A stretch of 5,111 bases of DNA, taken from positions 1-5,111 of the forward strand of contig CAPGDO010000036.1 of the NCBI GenBank assembly GCA_948616985.1. The letters run 5' to 3'. Shown one piece after another: positions 1-5,111 of the stretch. A model generated the notes under the pieces. That model ran no database searches and was not told the origin of the DNA. It saw only the letters and a list, made by a program, of their open reading frames with translations. Each line of letters begins with the position of its first letter. Position 1 is the stretch's first letter. The position numbers and the translations under genes were made by a program. The DNA is from MGBC163016 sp910588905. Lineage in GTDB: Bacteria; Actinomycetota; Coriobacteriia; Coriobacteriales; Eggerthellaceae.

Positions 1-29
1 CTCGACTCGCTCATCACCCTTCACCAGCG
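1..29 (+). repeat. Left inverted repeat, 29 bp (probable recombination site)
   Basis: The repeat begins CTCGACTCGC and ends CACCAGCG, and is the exact reverse complement of 5083-5111. With one mismatch at base 30 (T here, A in the partner) the match runs to base 34. On the plus strand it encodes LDSLITLHQR in frame from base 1; the mismatch is silent (CGT versus CGA, Arg). On the minus strand the same DNA supplies the last codons (AGEG) and the TGA stop of the GIY-YIG gene. The repeat may extend further to the left, outside the window. Confidence 0.93.
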
Positions 30-144
30 TGAGGGGTGCTTCGAAAGATATCGGACAGGGTTCTTCCCTCCTCGTCCACCCACTCCGTCCAACCATTGCA
101 ACTCCCTCCCAAAACGAAATCCGCCGCCATACTCGGGCTCGTAA
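1..144 (+). CDS. Possible 3' end of a second, inward-facing hsdS with a foreign tail
   Basis: The plus strand is open from base 1 to a TAA at 142-144 and begins LDSLITLHQR, the HsdS motif supplied by the left repeat. After the repeat it departs from HsdS and continues as a 37-residue tail (EGCFERYRTG onward, Pro-rich further on) that is antisense to the DUF4357 end of the GIY-YIG gene. If an hsdS lies left of the window and enters in this frame, its normal terminal helix (VDILKNVKQ to KMFV) is replaced by this unrelated peptide in the present orientation, which might weaken HsdM assembly. Inversion would restore the proper tail. The upstream part is not visible, and a 47-codon open frame alone can arise by chance. 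Confidence 0.45.
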   Translation, partial: LDSLITLHQREGCFERYRTGFFPPRPPTPSNHCNSLPKRNPPPYSGS

Positions 145-895
145 AGCTCACCGGCCTTGCCAAGCGGAAGAGTGGGCCCTCTCCGGGAACAATGCCACCG
201 GCGCCCTCAAGCTCCTCCCTCAGCGCGACGAGGCTTTTCACGGGACTTTTTCGCGAACCGGGAACCCTGTCTAGGTCAATCATCGACCCTTCAAGCACCT
301 CAAAGGTGCCTTCCGCGGCATCATATCGCCCAATTCCCCGCACGCCACGCCTCGTCGTGTGAAACAAACCGACGGCGGCATGCCCCTCGTCACCAATCGC
401 ATCAAGTCCAAACCCCAGCAACGTCATACGGAACAAAATGTCATCATGGAGAGAATGTATGAAAGCCTCGGTATAGGGGTCTATATAGGGCTTTGGATCG
501 TTGGAGTTCTCCACTTCGTAAGCTCCGTGTCGCCTAATATACTGAATGGCAAGGGCCTCAAGTCCGCTTACAACATCTATGCTAAACTCGCTATCAGGCG
601 CAAGGAACATGACAGCTTTGTTCCACCATTCTTTGCGGCTATTATGATCGTCTAGGCGCAAAATCCCCTTAACGGTCTGGCCAGCGTACACCCGTCGAAG
701 CCGTCCTTGCATATCATCTAGCAGATAGTAAATACCGCGCTTAGGGATATCAGGAAGGGCCTTCGCTTCACCAAGGATCTGACGCGGGACAACAACCGTA
801 ACCAGCGTAGATCCGGCCACGCGGCAAATCTTAATTCCTTCCGGATCGCCATTTATTACCTGCATGGTAAGCGTCTTTAGGTCTATTATCGCCAC
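14..895 (-). CDS. GIY-YIG nuclease-fold protein with C-terminal DUF4357 domain
   Basis: This is a 293-residue protein. A GIY-YIG fold spans about residues 52-122: GIYYLL with Gly54-Ile55-Tyr56, then YAGQT (70-74) as the second tyrosine/glycine motif, Arg80 as the usual catalytic arginine, His84, and Glu113 (GLEALAIQYI) at the metal-binding position. Residues about 220-282 look like DUF4357, with the hallmark SMAADFVLGGSCNGWTEW and a final GRTL. This pairing is common beside type I restriction loci, but its biochemical role is not established; a nuclease or restriction accessory role is inferred. The GTG start (895-893) is preferred to ATG at codon 11 because GGGAGGGG lies 7 nt upstream. The gene begins 15 nt after hsdR. 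Its last four codons and TGA lie in the left inverted repeat. A hand count of 421-600 gives about 47% GC, lower than hsdR, hinting at a separate origin. Confidence 0.88.
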   Translation of the reverse strand: MAIIDLKTLTMQVINGDPEGIKICRVAGSTLVTVVVPRQILGEAKALPDIPKRGIYYLLDDMQGRLRRVYAGQTVKGILRLDDHNSRKEWWNKAVMFLAPDSEFSIDVVSGLEALAIQYIRRHGAYEVENSNDPKPYIDPYTEAFIHSLHDDILFRMTLLGFGLDAIGDEGHAAVGLFHTTRRGVRGIGRYDAAEGTFEVLEGSMIDLDRVPGSRKSPVKSLVALREELEGAGGIVPGEGPLFRLARPVSFTSPSMAADFVLGGSCNGWTEWVDEEGRTLSDIFRSTPHAGEG

Positions 896-902
896 AAGAA
901 GT

Positions 903-910
903 CCCCTCCC
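903..910 (-). promoter_or_regulatory. Ribosome binding site deciding the GTG start of the GIY-YIG gene
   Basis: The minus strand reads GGGAGGGG directly after the hsdR stop codon, with a 7-nt spacer to GTG at 895-893. It favours the GTG over the in-frame ATG ten codons downstream. Confidence 0.7.
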
Positions 911-3900
911 CTACAGATCGAATCCGCCCTCTAGCACGAAGTCCCTTAGCAGCTTGTCAGCTTTTATGCCCACCTTGAAGACCGGGATCTGCGATCCTTC
1001 CAGCTCGGAGAAATACTCGCGTGCCTTTTGGCGGTCGAGCGTTTCCATGAGCCTCTCGAAACGGCCGAACTCGTCGATGTTATCCTCATTTGCACCGCTT
1101 TCGAGCAGCGCTGAGAGCAGGGCGGGGTCTACGCCAAGAACCTCAGACGCCCGAGTCACCTGATCATCCTTAGCGCGGCGCTGATACTCGGTCACGTAGT
1201 CACGGAAGGTCTTGCCTTGCTCCACGAAGGCATCTCCGCTTTGGACGTCGTGGATAAACAGCATCGCGTACTTCTGCTCCTCCTGGGAGAGAGATGAGAA
1301 GCTCTTGTGCAGCGCCGCCAACGCCAAATCCGTCGCCTCGGCATCTGGCCCCTCTAGCTCAAGCTGCTTGCGCCACCTGTCGAAGTTCTCGTTCATGTAA
1401 TCATGGTCAATGCGGGTCGTGTCTATCTCCATGAGATAGCTTCGCAGGTCATAGGGAATGGGAGAGTCCCCCTCCGCCCCAGGAGCGCGGCTCGACAGTT
1501 CCTTGTATCGCTGAGCCAGCACGAGGAAGTCACGCTCAGAGAGATCGACGAAGACCGCCACAGCATCAGCGCCGTCGAAGTCCAGCCCGCTCTCCAGGGC
1601 CTCCTCGGCCCTCATGGCGTCAAGGAGCGTCTCGCTATCGTCGAAGACGTACACGTCCTCTTCCCAGCTGAATCCTTGGACCTTGGCAGCCTCCACCACC
1701 AGGTCGAGCTCACGGAACAGCGACGCGAACTTGGCACGCGCGGCCGGCTCGTCGGGAAGCCGCTGAAGATCCTCCACCCCAGCGCTCGCGAATACCGCCT
1801 TGATGGCGTCGAACGTCTCGTTCAACGTGACGAGATTGGCCTCAAGCTTGGGAACGAACAGACCAAACGGCTTGTCACCTGAGTACAACGCCACCGCTTC
1901 CTCTATGTTCTTCTTCATCGTGTGGGGGCGACGATAGTAGCGAATGTTGCCGAAGGGCTTCTCGCTCTCATTGAAGAGGCGATTTGTGCGGCTAAAAGCC
2001 TGGATGATCATCTCGTAGCGCAGAACCTTATCCAGGAAGAGCGTGTTGACCCACTTGGAATCAAAGCCCGTGAGCATCTGATCCACCACGATGAGGATAT
2101 CCAGGCGCTCCTCAGGCTTGCCGTCGATGCCCAGGTAGGGTCGCTTGTGAGACAGCCGGTTGGACACGTCGAGTTTGAAGCGAGCCCATCCCGGCAGGTC
2201 GTAATCGGTGCCGTACCGCTCGTTGTAGTCAGCGATGATCCCCTCCAGCGCCTCCTGCTTGATGAGGGCGCGATCGATCTGCCCCTGCTCGTTGTCCACC
2301 GAGGGATCGACCAGCACCGTGACGGCCAGAGTCGGGTCAGCCTCACGCAGAAGGCGATAGTAATCGAGCGCTTCCGGTATGGAATGGGTGGCGAAGATGG
2401 CGTGGAACTTACGATCCCTGCTCAGGAAGGGGAATCGACGCACGATATCGGCCACGACCTGGCGTTGGTGGGCGGTCGGCTCCGTCTGCTCCGCCGTTCC
2501 GTACTGCGCCTCGGGAAGCTTGGATTCCACGCCCTGGCGCAGGGTTCCCGCCTCATCATACCAGGGCCCCATGGGCAGCTCCCCCATGTAGAGGTTATAC
2601 ACCCGCGCCTTCTGGGGATCGGCCAGAGCCTCGCCCACCGACGACGCCTTCGCCTCGCCGAGGGCCACCGCCTCGCGCACGTCGGTGTCGGGGAAGGTGG
2701 TGACCAGATAGGTATCGAAGCCGAGCACGTTTCCATCCCGAATTCCATCGGCGATGCTGTAGCGATGGAGCTCATCGCCGAAGACATCCACCGTGGTGCT
2801 CAGCTTCTTGTTGTTCTCGTCGTGGATGGGCGTTCCCGTGAAGCCGAACAGAAGGGCTGTCGGGAAGGTCTTGTGGATGGTCTCCATGTTCTTGCCGAAC
2901 GTAGAACGATGGCACTCGTCCACGATGAACACGAGGCGCTTCGCCCTGATGACGGCAAGCTCAGCGGCACTCAAGTCGTCAGCCTCCAGGTTCCCCATCT
3001 TCTGGATGGAGGTGACGATGAGCGTATCGGCGGGGTCGTCGCTCCTCAGCTTCGCCCTGAGGTCGTCGGTGCTCTTGGTCTCCTGCACCCTCTCGTCTTC
3101 GTTGGCGAAGGCCTGGTACTGCTCGAGCGACTGCGTCCCCAGCTCGATGCGATCCACGAGGAACACAACCTTGTCCGCGTCCCTCGACGCGGCGATGAGC
3201 TGGGCGCACTTGAAGCTCGTCATGGTCTTTCCGCTGCCTGTGGTATGCCAGATATGGCCGCCCTTAAGCCCGCGCTCGCCCCACCGTCCGTCGCGATTGA
3301 CCTTCGTCACGCGATCCGATATCCGGCTCGCCGCGTAATATTGGTAGCTGCGCATGACCTTCAGCACCCCGTCGGAGTCATCGGCTACCGTGTAGTATCC
3401 GATGAGCTGGTGGGCCATGGGGATGCTCAGCAGGCTCTTCACGACGCTCTTCCAATGGTTGACGGGGTTGTTGTTGAAATCAGCCCAGTGGAACTGGAAT
3501 TTCTCGTTGAAGGCGCCGTCGGGGCCCGGATTGGCGAAGTAGAGGGTTTGATCGGGGTTCATGGCCACGAATATCTGAACGAGGGAGAACAGCCCCGTGA
3601 AGACTCCCTCCTTGGCATACTTCTCAATCTGCCCCGTTGCCTCGCTCACGGGGACACCGCTCTTTTTCAGCTCGATATGGAAGAGGGGCATGCCGTTGAT
3701 GAGCAGCATGAGGTCGCCCCGGCGGTCGTGACCGAGCTTGGACTTGGCGGCATACACCGGCTGCCGGGCGATCTGATAACGGCTGCTTCCTCCGGCTATC
3801 TCGTTGGGATCGAAGATCTTGAGGGCGACGTTCTTTCCCCTATGGAGGTCGTCGTCGGCGCTGTCGCGCGTGATGATGATCTCCTCGCCATTTATGAGCT

Positions 3901-4147
3901 TGCTCAGGGCAAGCGGGGTTCTCAGGGCCTGAAGCTGGCCTATGATCTGCGCCATCTCCGTATCGGAGAGGGGGACTCCGTTCAGGCGATCACGGTGCTT
4001 GTTCCGATCAAAGAGGATCGAAGCCCAATTGGCGATGAGCTGCTGCTCCGTGGGACGAACGATCACGTCATCCACATCCCCCCAGCCGTAGGAGCACAGG
4101 GCTTCAACCACCGCGTCTTCGAAGGCCGCCTCGCTATCGAACACCAT
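911..4147 (-). CDS. hsdR: Type I restriction enzyme R subunit (HsdR), intact
   Basis: This 1078-residue protein is the ATP-driven motor and nuclease of a type I enzyme; with HsdM and HsdS it translocates DNA and cuts far from the recognition site. The N-terminal PD-(D/E)xK nuclease shows Asp145 (GDLMLLI), then Glu159 and Lys161 (HIELKK), followed by the type I QxxxY motif (Q173-Y177). The SF2 helicase motor follows: Walker A TTGSGKT at 302-308, DECH at 410-413, TGTP at 437-440, a motif V region (VVDQMLTGFD) near 687-696 and motif VI QAFSRTNR at 716-723. The C-terminal helical part, ending FVLEGGFDL, is typical of HsdR and contacts the methylase core. All key residues are present and the length is normal. 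The ATG is preceded by GAAAGGA at 6 nt. Unusually, it is separated from hsdS by an antitoxin-Fic pair. A long open frame antisense to it is a compositional shadow. Confidence 0.97.
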   Translation of the reverse strand: MVFDSEAAFEDAVVEALCSYGWGDVDDVIVRPTEQQLIANWASILFDRNKHRDRLNGVPLSDTEMAQIIGQLQALRTPLALSKLINGEEIIITRDSADDDLHRGKNVALKIFDPNEIAGGSSRYQIARQPVYAAKSKLGHDRRGDLMLLINGMPLFHIELKKSGVPVSEATGQIEKYAKEGVFTGLFSLVQIFVAMNPDQTLYFANPGPDGAFNEKFQFHWADFNNNPVNHWKSVVKSLLSIPMAHQLIGYYTVADDSDGVLKVMRSYQYYAASRISDRVTKVNRDGRWGERGLKGGHIWHTTGSGKTMTSFKCAQLIAASRDADKVVFLVDRIELGTQSLEQYQAFANEDERVQETKSTDDLRAKLRSDDPADTLIVTSIQKMGNLEADDLSAAELAVIRAKRLVFIVDECHRSTFGKNMETIHKTFPTALLFGFTGTPIHDENNKKLSTTVDVFGDELHRYSIADGIRDGNVLGFDTYLVTTFPDTDVREAVALGEAKASSVGEALADPQKARVYNLYMGELPMGPWYDEAGTLRQGVESKLPEAQYGTAEQTEPTAHQRQVVADIVRRFPFLSRDRKFHAIFATHSIPEALDYYRLLREADPTLAVTVLVDPSVDNEQGQIDRALIKQEALEGIIADYNERYGTDYDLPGWARFKLDVSNRLSHKRPYLGIDGKPEERLDILIVVDQMLTGFDSKWVNTLFLDKVLRYEMIIQAFSRTNRLFNESEKPFGNIRYYRRPHTMKKNIEEAVALYSGDKPFGLFVPKLEANLVTLNETFDAIKAVFASAGVEDLQRLPDEPAARAKFASLFRELDLVVEAAKVQGFSWEEDVYVFDDSETLLDAMRAEEALESGLDFDGADAVAVFVDLSERDFLVLAQRYKELSSRAPGAEGDSPIPYDLRSYLMEIDTTRIDHDYMNENFDRWRKQLELEGPDAEATDLALAALHKSFSSLSQEEQKYAMLFIHDVQSGDAFVEQGKTFRDYVTEYQRRAKDDQVTRASEVLGVDPALLSALLESGANEDNIDEFGRFERLMETLDRQKAREYFSELEGSQIPVFKVGIKADKLLRDFVLEGGFDL

Positions 4148-4153
4148 AGGAGA

Positions 4154-4160
4154 TCCTTTC
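4154..4160 (-). promoter_or_regulatory. Ribosome binding site of hsdR
   Basis: The minus strand reads GAAAGGA, the spacer TCTCCT, then ATG. It supports the full-length HsdR start. The last bases before the start and its first codons (CTCCTATGG) are identical to those at the antitoxin start. Confidence 0.65.
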
Positions 4161-4171
4161 CGCAGATCCTG

Positions 4172-4822
4172 CTATCGGTCAGAGAGCCTCAGGAGGCCCT
4201 GGTTTATCGGCAAAGCGGGGTCAGTCGGCCTTGCGATGCGCGCGAACATCCGCACCAGACCGGATAGATCCCCCTCCTCCGCGGCGGCGCGACTGGCCTC
4301 ATCGTTCTCTTCCCCGCTCACCTGGCACCAATCCAAGTCATAGCCCGCATCGTGACACAGAAGCGTCCAGAAGAGGCGCTGAGTGCGGCCGTTCCCCTCA
4401 CGAAACGGATGGATGAAGTTGTAGTTATCGAAATGATAGGCCAACCGCTGGACAAACCCATCCGGAGGAAGGCCCTTGAGCGCACCGTCCCTGAGGAGCT
4501 CTTCTTGAGACCAGGAGAACCCCATGCCGATATTGGCAGACGGCAGAAAGAACTCGGAATTCTCCGCGTTCTTGCAGATCTCCACGGTACGGGGGACGCC
4601 AGCCCAATCGTAGATGTCCTGGAAAAGCCACTGATGGATGGCTTTGAAATCCTCCAGGGATCCCGCGGGACGCAGGGGGAGCTCCTCGAGGAACTGCCCC
4701 ATGCGCATGGCCACAAGCTCGCCCTCCGCGTTTCTCAGCGTGTCGTAGGTGGTGGCGCCGACAAGGTTGCGCAAGACGCCCGACGAGGGGTCGAGATAAG
4801 GGTCAACGAACTCACGCTCCAT
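4172..4822 (-). CDS. fic: Fic/DOC family protein adenylyltransferase (class I toxin)
   Basis: This 216-residue protein has the complete Fic signature HPFREGNGRTQR at residues 138-149: His138 as catalytic base, Glu142 for the metal, and the GNGR anion-binding loop with Arg146 and Arg149. Upstream lies the usual Fic-fold stretch around residues 55-82 (SLEDFKAIHQWLFQDIYDWA), and a flap-like segment near 85-100 (NAENSEFFLP). No inhibitory helix is evident within the protein, which fits class I enzymes inhibited by a separate antitoxin, here the overlapping upstream gene. Known class I relatives such as VbhT transfer AMP from ATP to target proteins, including DNA gyrase and topoisomerase IV subunits, and stop growth. 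The target here cannot be read from sequence. The start ATG (4822-4820) lies inside the antitoxin gene with AAGAAGG 9 nt upstream. The gene is intact and ends 24 nt before hsdR. Confidence 0.95.
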   Translation of the reverse strand: MEREFVDPYLDPSSGVLRNLVGATTYDTLRNAEGELVAMRMGQFLEELPLRPAGSLEDFKAIHQWLFQDIYDWAGVPRTVEICKNAENSEFFLPSANIGMGFSWSQEELLRDGALKGLPPDGFVQRLAYHFDNYNFIHPFREGNGRTQRLFWTLLCHDAGYDLDWCQVSGEENDEASRAAAEEGDLSGLVRMFARIARPTDPALPINQGLLRLSDR

Positions 4823-4997
4823 GAGCAGACGCCTTCTTCTTGGGAACCCATCGACGCTTGGTGCGCGTCATGAGCTCTTCGATGGAGATTTCCCCTGCGA
4901 CATACTCGTCCGCATCCTCTCGAAACTCAGCAGACACATAGGCGCCCTCCATCTCCCCGGAGTGTATGGCCTCTTTCATCACGCGTTCGCGATCCAT
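4812..4997 (-). CDS. VbhA-family antitoxin of a class I Fic module
   Basis: This 61-residue protein starts with ATG (4997-4995), preceded by GGGAGG at a 5-nt spacing. Residues 13-18, SGEMEG, match the class I Fic inhibition motif [S/T]xxxE[G/N]; the Glu is known in this family to reach into the Fic active site and block productive ATP binding. The following stretch (ADEYVAGEISIEEL) resembles the second half of VbhA antitoxins, and the C-terminus is basic (KRRWVPKKK). The gene lies directly before fic and overlaps it by 11 nt, the usual antitoxin-first order with translational coupling. Its likely role is to keep the adjacent Fic enzyme inactive by forming a tight complex. The call rests on motif, size and neighbour. 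Confidence 0.88.
   Translation of the reverse strand: MDRERVMKEAIHSGEMEGAYVSAEFREDADEYVAGEISIEELMTRTKRRWVPKKKASAHGA
4832..4838 (-). promoter_or_regulatory. Ribosome binding site of fic, inside the antitoxin gene
   Basis: The minus strand reads AAGAAGG, followed by a 9-nt spacer and ATG. It is weaker and more distant than the antitoxin site, and lies within the Lys-rich 3' codons of the antitoxin, so fic translation is probably coupled to antitoxin translation. Confidence 0.55.
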
Positions 4998-5002
4998 AGG
5001 AG

Positions 5003-5008
5003 CCTCCC
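5003..5008 (-). promoter_or_regulatory. Ribosome binding site of the antitoxin gene
   Basis: The minus strand reads GGGAGG, then the 5-nt spacer CTCCT, then ATG. It supports the chosen start and is the strongest site in the antitoxin-fic-hsdR stretch, consistent with antitoxin being made in excess over toxin. Confidence 0.75.
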
Positions 5009-5012
5009 ATCG

Positions 5013-5028
5013 CCAGCGTAAGCGCTAG
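5013..5028 (-). promoter_or_regulatory. Small hairpin spanning the hsdS stop codon
   Basis: In the minus-strand RNA, CUAGCG can pair with CGCUGG (one G-U pair) around a CUUA loop, and the hsdS TAG stop sits in the stem. There is no following T run, so it is not an intrinsic terminator. It could slow ribosomes or affect access to the antitoxin ribosome binding site about 5 nt further on, but a 6-bp stem can easily occur by chance. Confidence 0.25.
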
Positions 5029-5111
5029 ACAAACATCTTATCGAGCAAACCCTGCTTTACGTTCTTGAGAATATCGACCTCTCGCTGGTGAAGGGTGATG
5101 AGCGAGTCGAG
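5025..5111 (-). CDS. hsdS: Type I restriction-modification specificity subunit HsdS, C-terminal end (partial)
   Basis: The minus strand from the right edge is open for 28 codons and stops at TAG (5025-5027). It reads LDSLITLHQR, then EVDILKNVKQ, then GLLDKMFV. This is the typical distal conserved region of HsdS: the LITLHQR motif, a charged coiled-coil helix, and an ending of the KMFV type. HsdS carries two target-recognition domains and conserved helices that bind HsdM and set the DNA sequence recognised by the methylase and nuclease. The recognition domains and start lie right of the window. The first 29 bases are the inverted repeat, so the last 18 residues belong to the flippable segment and the rest to the flank. 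The stop is 27 nt before the antitoxin start, consistent with one transcript. Confidence 0.9.
   Translation of the reverse strand, partial: LDSLITLHQREVDILKNVKQGLLDKMFV
5083..5111 (-). repeat. Right inverted repeat, 29 bp (probable recombination site)
   Basis: This is the exact reverse-complement partner of 1-29. It lies inside the hsdS 3' end and encodes LDSLITLHQR on the minus strand, in frame with the HsdS tail that follows. Inside it two near-identical heptamers, CATCACC and CTTCACC on the hsdS-sense strand, lie in tandem; whether these matter for recombinase binding is unknown. Confidence 0.93.

Larger units (their letters stand above)
1..5111. other. Putative invertible segment (inverton) bounded by inverted repeats in hsdS
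   Basis: The whole window is bounded by perfect 29-bp inverted repeats, and at both edges the repeat encodes the HsdS peptide LDSLITLHQR reading inward. Site-specific inversion at repeats inside hsdS is an established way of phase-varying type I restriction-modification systems. Here the segment between the repeats holds the HsdS C-terminal tail, an antitoxin-Fic pair, hsdR and a GIY-YIG gene. Inversion would transfer these genes from the right-hand hsdS to whatever hsdS lies left of the window. No recombinase or transposase is encoded inside, so one must act from elsewhere. A transposon is less likely, because there is no transposase and the repeat is conserved hsdS coding sequence. The repeats are seen directly; invertibility is inferred. 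Confidence 0.75.

Noticed and set aside
481..490. TATA-like AT-rich patch (CTATATAGGG) as an internal promoter
   Set aside because: It falls in the middle of the GIY-YIG coding sequence, with no paired -35-like element or gene start at a sensible distance.
2793..3338. 181-codon plus-strand open frame
   Set aside because: It is antisense to the hsdR helicase motor, with a Ser/Leu-rich composition and no motif.
4148..4171. Promoter or terminator between fic and hsdR
   Set aside because: The gap is only 24 nt and is taken up by the hsdR ribosome binding site; no hairpin with a T run is present.
1922..4267. 781-codon open frame on the plus strand antisense to hsdR
   Set aside because: It lies fully over a well-supported hsdR with all catalytic motifs, shows no recognisable domain, and is rich in His, Leu, Gly and Val as expected for the complement of a GC-rich gene. 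It is a compositional shadow.
4352..4873. 173-codon plus-strand open frame antisense to fic
   Set aside because: The minus-strand Fic signature is complete; the plus-strand translation resembles no known family.
1..5111. Transposon or insertion sequence with terminal inverted repeats
   Set aside because: No transposase or integrase is encoded inside, no target-site duplication can be seen from within the window, and the repeats are in-frame conserved hsdS sequence, which fits an inverton better.

Overview
The window reads as one compact, GC-rich bacterial restriction-modification block with all real genes on the minus strand. In transcription order (right to left) they are: the last 28 codons of an hsdS specificity gene (5111-5025), a small VbhA-type antitoxin (4997-4812), a class I Fic AMP-transferase toxin (4822-4172), a full-length type I restriction subunit hsdR (4147-911) and a GIY-YIG nuclease-fold protein with a C-terminal DUF4357 domain (895-14). 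Gaps are 27, -11 (overlap), 24 and 15 nt. Every internal start has a Shine-Dalgarno-like sequence and no convincing promoter or terminator lies between the genes, so this looks like one operon continuing from an hsdM/hsdS promoter beyond the right edge. hsdM is not in the window.

The most notable feature is at the edges. The first 29 bases and the last 29 bases are a perfect inverted repeat (33 of 34 when extended past one mismatch). In the right copy the repeat encodes LDSLITLHQR, the conserved start of the distal conserved region of HsdS. The left copy encodes the same peptide on the plus strand, reading into the window from outside. The natural reading is a 5.1-kb invertible segment (inverton) whose recombination sites lie inside hsdS coding sequence. 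It predicts two hsdS genes facing into the segment from both sides. Inversion would join one or the other to the true HsdS C-terminus and to the downstream antitoxin-fic-hsdR-GIY genes. Unlike the familiar shufflons, where the DNA-recognition domains move, the part that would flip here is the restriction subunit plus a toxin-antitoxin pair. The flanking genes and recombinase are outside the window, so this remains an inference from the repeats and reading frames.

Taxonomy is uncertain. Hand counts give about 55-67% GC in sampled hsdR stretches and about 47% in a sampled part of the GIY-YIG gene. Good Shine-Dalgarno sites and a GTG start fit many GC-rich bacteria. A gut actinobacterium of the Coriobacteriia type is a weak guess only. 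The lower GC of the GIY-YIG gene suggests a separate origin from hsdR.
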